56,122 nt of DNA from an uncultured bacterium. GTDB taxonomy: Bacteria; Bacteroidota; Bacteroidia; Bacteroidales; Bacteroidaceae. The notes under the pieces are model-generated. The model was given only the letters and a program-made list of their open reading frames with translations, ran no database searches and was not told where the DNA came from. How positions within the stretch are numbered: the first letter of the stretch is position 1; each line of letters starts with the position of its first letter. The stretch is from NCBI GenBank assembly GCA_945829115.1, contig CALZTP010000004.1:1-56122 (forward strand), written 5' to 3'. Shown here piece after piece: positions 50,539-56,122 of this stretch. The position numbers and the translations under genes were made by a program.

Positions 50539-53500
50539 ATGAAAAAATTCGCAAGCTTATTACTGCTGGCTTTGCTGACAACTGTTTTGTCGGTAAACGC
50601 ACAGACAACAGGAGCTCCTTCGTTCCAGTTACAGCAGTTTGCTGACCTTTCCATCGTCAACAAGATTTCTGACAACGGAAAATGGGCAATTGTAAAGGGT
50701 GCTACTGGTGAACAGAAGAAGAACGGCAACGTGCGCATTCTGAACACAGAGACAAAAGAGTACACAATTCTGAAACTTGAAAAAGAGTCGGAAGCCGATG
50801 CCATCGGAAAATACATGGCAAACGACATCACTGACGATGGAAATATCGTGGTGGGTGGTTTCAACGGAACTCTTACAGATGATGGCTCTTTCCTCGGCAT
50901 ACCTGGTTTCTTCAATATGACCACAAAGGAATGGGTCGCACTACCTCTCCTAGAAGGCACTACGGCTGGTCAGGTGCATGCCGTTACCCCTGATGGAAAG
51001 TATGCTGTGGGTGTCTGTGAGGACAATCCAATCAATGTCATGAGCTCTAACACACACGGTGTGATGTGGAATCTCGAAACGAGAACGATGGTCACTCTCG
51101 AGAATCTTCCAAAGATGCCTGTTGACTACTCTTGCAAGCTGGAGCAGTACACAGACATTTCTGCTGATGGTAAGTTCATATCAATATATGGCAACCAGGC
51201 TATTAACCCTACTGCATTCATATACAACACTGTAGAGAAGAAGTCTATTCGCTTTGGTATAGAGGGGAAGAACAGCCTACCAAACTTCAACCAGTTAGAC
51301 GGAAATGTCGTTCTCAGTCCTAACGGAAAATATGCTGCAGCAACAGTGCGCGACACAGAAGACAACCTCCTCGTGGCTGTGCTGAACCTTGAAACAGAGA
51401 CATATACCGCCTACAACAATATTGAGAACCTTGACCAGCGCGCTGGTCATGTTGACAACAACGGTAACGTATATGCTTCTTCTCCTTCGGGAACAGCAGT
51501 GCGCGAATGGTCGGTGGTTTGCGAGGGCATCTGGTATCCGTTCTCACTCATTATGAACCAGCGCTACAACCGTGACTTCTATAAGGCTACAAACTTCGAG
51601 AACACGGGAACACTGTGGGCAGGATCTGCTGACGGACATGTGCTCGGCTCTATGGTCTCTCCACAGGGCGAGAGCTATATCGTCACTCTCCCAGAGAGCA
51701 TTAATGATGCTTGTCAGAATATAGACCTCCTCCAGAGCTTCACACCAACACCTTCTGCTGGTGCCGCTTTCCACTGGATTGACAAGGTGACATTCCTCTT
51801 CTCACAGAATATTGCTGTAAAAGACTCAAAGGCTACTGCAACACTGAAAGACAGCCAGGGAAATGTTGTGCTGAACTCAATTGGTTTGGCGGTCTCTCAG
51901 ACAGACTCTCACACACTTGTGGTGACATTCCGTGAGAAGGCTCTCACTGCAGGGGAGACATACACAGTGGAGATACCGGAAGGTGCGCTCTGCCTTGCTG
52001 CCAACGAGAATAAGACAAACAAGGCTATCAGCGTCTCTTACGTAGGTCGTGACGACACCCCAGTAGCCGTTACCGATATATATCCTGCTAATGACTCTGA
52101 AGTTCCATACTTCGACAACGAGACCTTCTTCCCTGTGATCACCTTTGAGACAAAAGTTCTTGCTTCTGAGAAAGCTTCTGCAAGTCTCTTCGAAATAACC
52201 TCTGACGGTGAGAAGAAGATATCTTCTCTTTCTGTATTTGCAAAGGGAGAGAAGGTTGCTCTCATGCCTCCTACTGTTCAGTATCTCTATTCTGGCGCAA
52301 AATATAAGGTTGTACTTGAGGCTGGCTCTGTAACAGATATCGTAGGCGACGAAAACAGTGGAAATGCTGCTGTTACGCTAAACTATACAGGTACTTACGT
52401 TCGTCAGGTATCTACAGAAACAGCTGTACTCTTCTCTGAAGATTTCAACAGCATGGCCACTTCTATTGCAAACATGATGCGCTATGAAGGCGACCACAAT
52501 ACTCCTACCACTACTATGCAGGCATTGGGATTCGATGCTGACAATGAACCTTGGAACTTCTCTATTCGTGAATCAGAGACAACAGCCGACATCTGTGCTG
52601 CTTCTACTTCTATGTACTCACCAAAGGGACAGAGCGACGACTGGATGGTTACTCCACAGCTCACAATCCCTGACGAGTTCTGTACGCTCACCTTTGATGC
52701 TCAGAACTACGATGATCTCAGCAGTGACAAGTTGAATATCGTGATTTGGGCATGCGATGAGAATATCAATACCTTGACCTCTGACATCATTAGCAGGATG
52801 AAGAACGAGGGTGAGATAAAAACATATGAGCTGAACATCGGAAAAACTGCCGAGGGACTCGAAGGTGAATATACAAAATACGCCATCGACCTTGCAAAAT
52901 ACGCTGGAAAGAAGATTTACATCGGTTTCTGGAATAACAACAAGAACGAGAGCGTGATCTTCGTAGATAATATCCTCGTACAGCGAAATCTGAAATACCT
53001 CCTCTACCTCTTGAACCCAGAAACGGTGGTGAAGAAAGAAAGTCAGGATATTTCTGGTATGCTTTACATAAACTCTGACGTAGATACATTCTCTTCTGTA
53101 ACACTCACACTGAACGACAGTAAGGGAAATGTTCTCGACACAAAGACAGAAAGCGGACTTTCACTGAAGAAGGATGACTACTATGAGTTTGAATTCCAGA
53201 AGCCTCTCCCACTTACTGTTGGCGAGGTGAACGAGTTCACAATCGGCATAAAGCTCGATAGCTACTCTGACGTTTCAAAGAACTCAATTAAGAACCTCAC
53301 CTTTGAACCAGTGAAGAGAGTGGTGCTTGAGGAGCTTACGGGAACAACATGTCCAAACTGCCCACAGGGCATCGTGGCTATTGAATATCTCGAAAAGCTC
53401 TATGGAGACAGATTCATCCCTATTTCTCTACATACCTACGATGGTGACCCATACACATCAACAACTCTCGAACAGTACACACAGGCAATCGGTCTCGCTG

Positions 53501-54336
53501 CCGCTCCTTCTGGAATTGTACAGCGTAACGGATATATCATCTCTCCAATGAGTAGCTCTTCTGGCTCTTTCGTTCTCTCTAACGGTATGGACCTCTGGGC
53601 AGACTTCGTGGCTGCAGAGATGGAAGTTCCTTCATATATTGGTGTAAAGGTAGCGAAGGCTAATATCGATGAGGAAACAGGAAACATCAAGATGGACCTC
53701 GAGATTGAGTCTGCTCTGAATCTTAAGAACCAGTACATAAATGTCTTCCCAATAGCTATGGAAGACGGTCTCGTGAACTCTCAGCTGAACAACTTCTACA
53801 CCTATGCAGAAGAAGCACTTGGCGACTGGGGCAAGGGTGGAAAATATGCTCAGTATTCAGTTAACAATATCACTCACAACGATGTGGTTCGCACTTACTG
53901 GGGATCAGTGAAGGGTACGAACATCGGATTCCCTCAGACTCTCGAAGCAGGAAAGACATATTCTTGCCCAATGGAGATCAACTATCCTGAGCAGGTTGCT
54001 GTGAAAGAGAACGGAAAGATTGCTTTCATGTTCATCGATGGTGTTACCAACTATGTGATAAACGCTGTGGTGCTCCCAATGAAGGATATCTCTACAGGCA
54101 TTGAGAACGCTGTTGTTGACAATAGCTCTGACATCCGCATCTCTGCAAGTGCTGGCGATGTGCTCGTTGTTGCTGATGGTGAGATTTCTGTAAGCATCTT
54201 CTCTGCAAGCGGCTCTCTCCTCAACACTGCTACTGGCAATGGTTCTGTAACCCTCTCTGCTGATGGCTACAAGGGCGCTGTGATCGTTAAGGCACAGACG
54301 GCAACAAAGACAGCTGCAAAAACTGTAATCATGTAA
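50539..54336 (+). CDS. Multidomain surface protein: propeller, Big_5-like, anchor-J and Omp28-like domains
   Basis: Protein of 1265 aa with signal peptide to about 21. Residues 25-390 form a WD40/TolB-like propeller (ISDNGKWAIVKG, VTPDGKYAVG, ISADGKFISIYG, LSPNGKYAAATV blades). Two Ig-like Big_5 domains follow (about 410-640; PSAGAAFHWIDKVTFLFSQNI). Next is a cleaved-adhesin/choice-of-anchor-J jelly roll (about 650-830; LFSEDFNSM, SDDWMVTPQLTIPD, KKIYIGFWNNN). An Omp28-like thioredoxin domain with LEELTGTTCPNCPQGIVAIEYLEKLYG follows at about 960. A C-terminal beta domain resembles the T9SS sorting tail (GDVLVVADGEISVSIFSASGSLL). The TCPNC motif could be redox-active. Proteins of this kind are probably surface adhesins. 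The combination is unusual, and it follows a conventional Omp28 in the same gene row. Confidence 0.75.
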   Translation: MKKFASLLLLALLTTVLSVNAQTTGAPSFQLQQFADLSIVNKISDNGKWAIVKGATGEQKKNGNVRILNTETKEYTILKLEKESEADAIGKYMANDITDDGNIVVGGFNGTLTDDGSFLGIPGFFNMTTKEWVALPLLEGTTAGQVHAVTPDGKYAVGVCEDNPINVMSSNTHGVMWNLETRTMVTLENLPKMPVDYSCKLEQYTDISADGKFISIYGNQAINPTAFIYNTVEKKSIRFGIEGKNSLPNFNQLDGNVVLSPNGKYAAATVRDTEDNLLVAVLNLETETYTAYNNIENLDQRAGHVDNNGNVYASSPSGTAVREWSVVCEGIWYPFSLIMNQRYNRDFYKATNFENTGTLWAGSADGHVLGSMVSPQGESYIVTLPESINDACQNIDLLQSFTPTPSAGAAFHWIDKVTFLFSQNIAVKDSKATATLKDSQGNVVLNSIGLAVSQTDSHTLVVTFREKALTAGETYTVEIPEGALCLAANENKTNKAISVSYVGRDDTPVAVTDIYPANDSEVPYFDNETFFPVITFETKVLASEKASASLFEITSDGEKKISSLSVFAKGEKVALMPPTVQYLYSGAKYKVVLEAGSVTDIVGDENSGNAAVTLNYTGTYVRQVSTETAVLFSEDFNSMATSIANMMRYEGDHNTPTTTMQALGFDADNEPWNFSIRESETTADICAASTSMYSPKGQSDDWMVTPQLTIPDEFCTLTFDAQNYDDLSSDKLNIVIWACDENINTLTSDIISRMKNEGEIKTYELNIGKTAEGLEGEYTKYAIDLAKYAGKKIYIGFWNNNKNESVIFVDNILVQRNLKYLLYLLNPETVVKKESQDISGMLYINSDVDTFSSVTLTLNDSKGNVLDTKTESGLSLKKDDYYEFEFQKPLPLTVGEVNEFTIGIKLDSYSDVSKNSIKNLTFEPVKRVVLEELTGTTCPNCPQGIVAIEYLEKLYGDRFIPISLHTYDGDPYTSTTLEQYTQAIGLAAAPSGIVQRNGYIISPMSSSSGSFVLSNGMDLWADFVAAEMEVPSYIGVKVAKANIDEETGNIKMDLEIESALNLKNQYINVFPIAMEDGLVNSQLNNFYTYAEEALGDWGKGGKYAQYSVNNITHNDVVRTYWGSVKGTNIGFPQTLEAGKTYSCPMEINYPEQVAVKENGKIAFMFIDGVTNYVINAVVLPMKDISTGIENAVVDNSSDIRISASAGDVLVVADGEISVSIFSASGSLLNTATGNGSVTLSADGYKGAVIVKAQTATKTAAKTVIM

Positions 54337-54348
54337 GAGACATTGTTA

Positions 54349-54398
54349 AAGAGAAATAGCAAGGGGCAGGAGAACATCCTGTCCCTTGCACAGTCTCT
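54349..54398 (+). terminator. Hairpin after the 1265-aa gene
   Basis: GCAAGGGGCAGGA (54359-54371) pairs with TCCTGTCCCTTGC (54377-54389), one G/T wobble and a five-base loop. AGAGA and TCTCT extend the stem outside a small internal loop. No T-run follows, so it may be a processing or stability hairpin rather than a strict terminator. Confidence 0.55.
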
Positions 54399-54485
54399 CT
54401 GGCAATAAACACAATTGCATTTACCCCTTTCTCTTTGAGATCTTAAACAAACACATTATACATTATTAATTAATTTAATCAATCA

Positions 54486-56122
54486 ATGAAAGAAAATCTA
54501 CTTTCTTTTCTCAGCAACACAAAAAGATTGTGGATGCTGACGTTGATGGTGTTGGCTGGCTTTTCCGCTCATGCACAGGGCAACTGGAAAACCATGGAGC
54601 TGAACACCCTCTACGATGAGAACAACATTTTCGGTGTAAACGACTTGTATCAGTTCACACCGGAAAGTGACGGTACGCTAACCATTTGGGGACAGGACTA
54701 TTGCCCTAAGGTGTACGCAGAAAAAAATGCTGAAGGAACAGACGTTGTCTACGAAAGCTACATCTCAAACTTCAGCTACGAATCTGCAACTATCCAGAAC
54801 CTTAACTTCTCAAAGAAGGAGACTGCTCAGGTAAAGGCAGGAACCACTTATTATATCGTAGGTGACGTTGGCTTTAGCAAAGACAAAAAGTTCATTGCTG
54901 TCATGGAGTCTATCACAGAGCTGAAGCTCGTAGAGTCCACACAGCCTCTAGGAGAGATGTTCAACATCACCGACGACCGCGACGGTCAGGCAGAACTGAA
55001 GTTCAACCTCCCTGTAACCTCCGACCAGTGGGCATACTTGAAGGTGGGCAACTACCCAACCAAGAAGGAAGACGGAAAGATTGAGGTGCGAACAGGAAAC
55101 AACACAGACCTCCTCATTGTGAACCTCAAAGACTCTCTCACAAAATGGAAGGAAGAGGGTCTCTACAAGCCTAACGACCCTGTCACTCTCACGCTCACAG
55201 GTGTGAAGTCTCGTGGTGAGAATCCATTCATCTATGGAACAGACGGCACTCTCGAACTGAACTGGTTAGCTCCTGGCGACCTCCACAAGGCTACTATAAC
55301 AAAATACCCTGACCCTTTCCTCTCTTACTGGCTACCGGGCGATGAGCGCGGTATTATGGTTATTGAAACCGATGCTCCTCTTATGAAAATGGAAGATGGA
55401 CAGACAGCTGTCGTTTCTATGAATATGGGTAGTGGTGACCTCTCAGATGCTTGGGAGGGACAGCTCTCTTCTGACAAGATTAAAATTGACGGAAACAAAC
55501 TATATGTTGACTTCACAGGAGATCGACGCACTCTGGAAGACCTCGGTCTGAAGATGAAGTGGAGCTCTATCAATATCAAGGTGAACTTCATAAAGCTTGC
55601 TGATGGCACAATGACCTTCAACCCTTCTGCGGGTAACTACGGCTCTGTTGCCATAACATGCAATTATGAGGAATACAAGAGCGATGTTGTTGCTGAGTTC
55701 ACACCAGCAAACGATGCTGTGCTCACAGGAAACTCTTTCGAGGTGTACTTCTCTGACAAGAACGCATTGACATTCGGTGGCGTACTGTTTGCCTACCAGA
55801 CTCTCGACGATATCAAGTATCATGAAGAAATTCGTGAGGGTATCGTGAAAGAAGAGGGAAAGACTGGCGTTACATACACCATTCCGGTTCCAGAACAGGT
55901 AAAGGCAGGAAAGAATATCCGCGTGACATTCCTCGACCAGGTTTGCAACGACGGTATTGAAAAGAACTTCACTGTTCGCTATAATCCAGGACCAGAGCTT
56001 GTTAACGACCTTGAGGCTTCTTCTTCTAACATCAAGGAGGGAGACATTGTTCCTTCTGCAGAGAATATCGTGCTCACCTTTGACGAAGATGTATTCGTAA
56101 ACAACATCGACTATAACGAAAC
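54486..56122 (+). CDS. Large secreted Ig-like protein, cut by the window edge
   Basis: The frame is open from the ATG at 54486 to the last base (545 codons, no stop). A signal peptide (LWMLTLMVLAGFSAHAQ) leads into a jelly-roll-like region (LYQFTPESDGTLTIWG). At least two Ig-like Big_5 modules follow: VVAEFTPANDAVLTGNSFEVYFSD near 400 and LEASSSNIKEGDIVPSAENIVLTFDED near the edge. Style and neighbours match the preceding surface proteins. A T9SS tail is expected but lies outside the window. Function is unknown. Confidence 0.75.
   Translation, partial: MKENLLSFLSNTKRLWMLTLMVLAGFSAHAQGNWKTMELNTLYDENNIFGVNDLYQFTPESDGTLTIWGQDYCPKVYAEKNAEGTDVVYESYISNFSYESATIQNLNFSKKETAQVKAGTTYYIVGDVGFSKDKKFIAVMESITELKLVESTQPLGEMFNITDDRDGQAELKFNLPVTSDQWAYLKVGNYPTKKEDGKIEVRTGNNTDLLIVNLKDSLTKWKEEGLYKPNDPVTLTLTGVKSRGENPFIYGTDGTLELNWLAPGDLHKATITKYPDPFLSYWLPGDERGIMVIETDAPLMKMEDGQTAVVSMNMGSGDLSDAWEGQLSSDKIKIDGNKLYVDFTGDRRTLEDLGLKMKWSSINIKVNFIKLADGTMTFNPSAGNYGSVAITCNYEEYKSDVVAEFTPANDAVLTGNSFEVYFSDKNALTFGGVLFAYQTLDDIKYHEEIREGIVKEEGKTGVTYTIPVPEQVKAGKNIRVTFLDQVCNDGIEKNFTVRYNPGPELVNDLEASSSNIKEGDIVPSAENIVLTFDEDVFVNNIDYNE

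Overview
The window comes from a Bacteroidales bacterium, most likely a Prevotella-like member of Prevotellaceae. Three things point there. Promoters have the Bacteroidetes form TTTG, about 20 bases, then TAnnTTTG. Many exported proteins end in the short C-terminal signature of Prevotella type IX secretion cargo (V-Y-D-L/I-x-G-[RK]-x, then P/R-G-I/L-Y, then NGKK). Families such as DUF6029, Omp28-related lipoproteins, OmpA with a Pro-rich linker and DUF4143 ATPases are typical of the group. No rRNA, tRNA, CRISPR array or prophage was recognised. The last gene runs off the right edge.

Left part (about 0.5-16.4 kb), mostly housekeeping and accessory genes: a carboxypeptidase-regulatory-domain protein, a DUF418 membrane protein, a low-molecular-weight tyrosine phosphatase and a DUF4143 ATPase. 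A leftward group follows: two short chromate-transporter subunits and a flavodiiron protein. Then comes a tightly packed rightward run (8.3-15.6 kb): a receiver/PP2C phosphatase, a soluble histidine kinase, an SF1 helicase, an orphan ABC ATPase, an alpha/beta hydrolase and a UDP-GlcNAc 2-epimerase-like protein. A surface-type lipoprotein closes this part.

Middle part (16.4-27.3 kb), mainly leftward cell-surface genes: an OmpA-family porin, a 962-aa exported Ig-like protein, a small lipoprotein, and a 1230-aa lipoprotein with a long coiled coil. A stand-alone AraC-type regulator and a rightward gluconate 5-dehydrogenase-type SDR follow. The intergenic DNA here holds direct-repeat operators and hairpins.

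The most interesting part is 27.3-43.8 kb. A leftward operon encodes four very large exported glycoside hydrolases: a GH78 rhamnosidase fused to a sialidase-like propeller, a GH138-like alpha-galacturonidase or alpha-glucuronidase, a GH137-like propeller fused to GH2 plus malectin, and a LacZ-type GH2. This set resembles the enzymes that dismantle rhamnogalacturonan-II side chains, but no SusC/SusD pair is in the window. Directly downstream on the same strand is a REP-associated (HUH, Y1-like) transposase fused to a Rossmann/SLOG-like C-terminal domain. It sits beside a small tandem array of about 60-bp palindrome-containing repeats that could be its substrate.

Right part (44.8-56.1 kb): a rightward series of exported proteins comprising a TlpA-type thioredoxin, a DUF6029 barrel, an Omp28 lipoprotein with CxxC, an M6 metalloprotease, and three further secreted proteins. 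One of these joins a propeller, a cleaved-adhesin-like domain and an Omp28-like domain. Several short dispersed and tandem repeats lie between genes, and one + strand promoter is embedded in an inverted repeat with no recognisable gene behind it.
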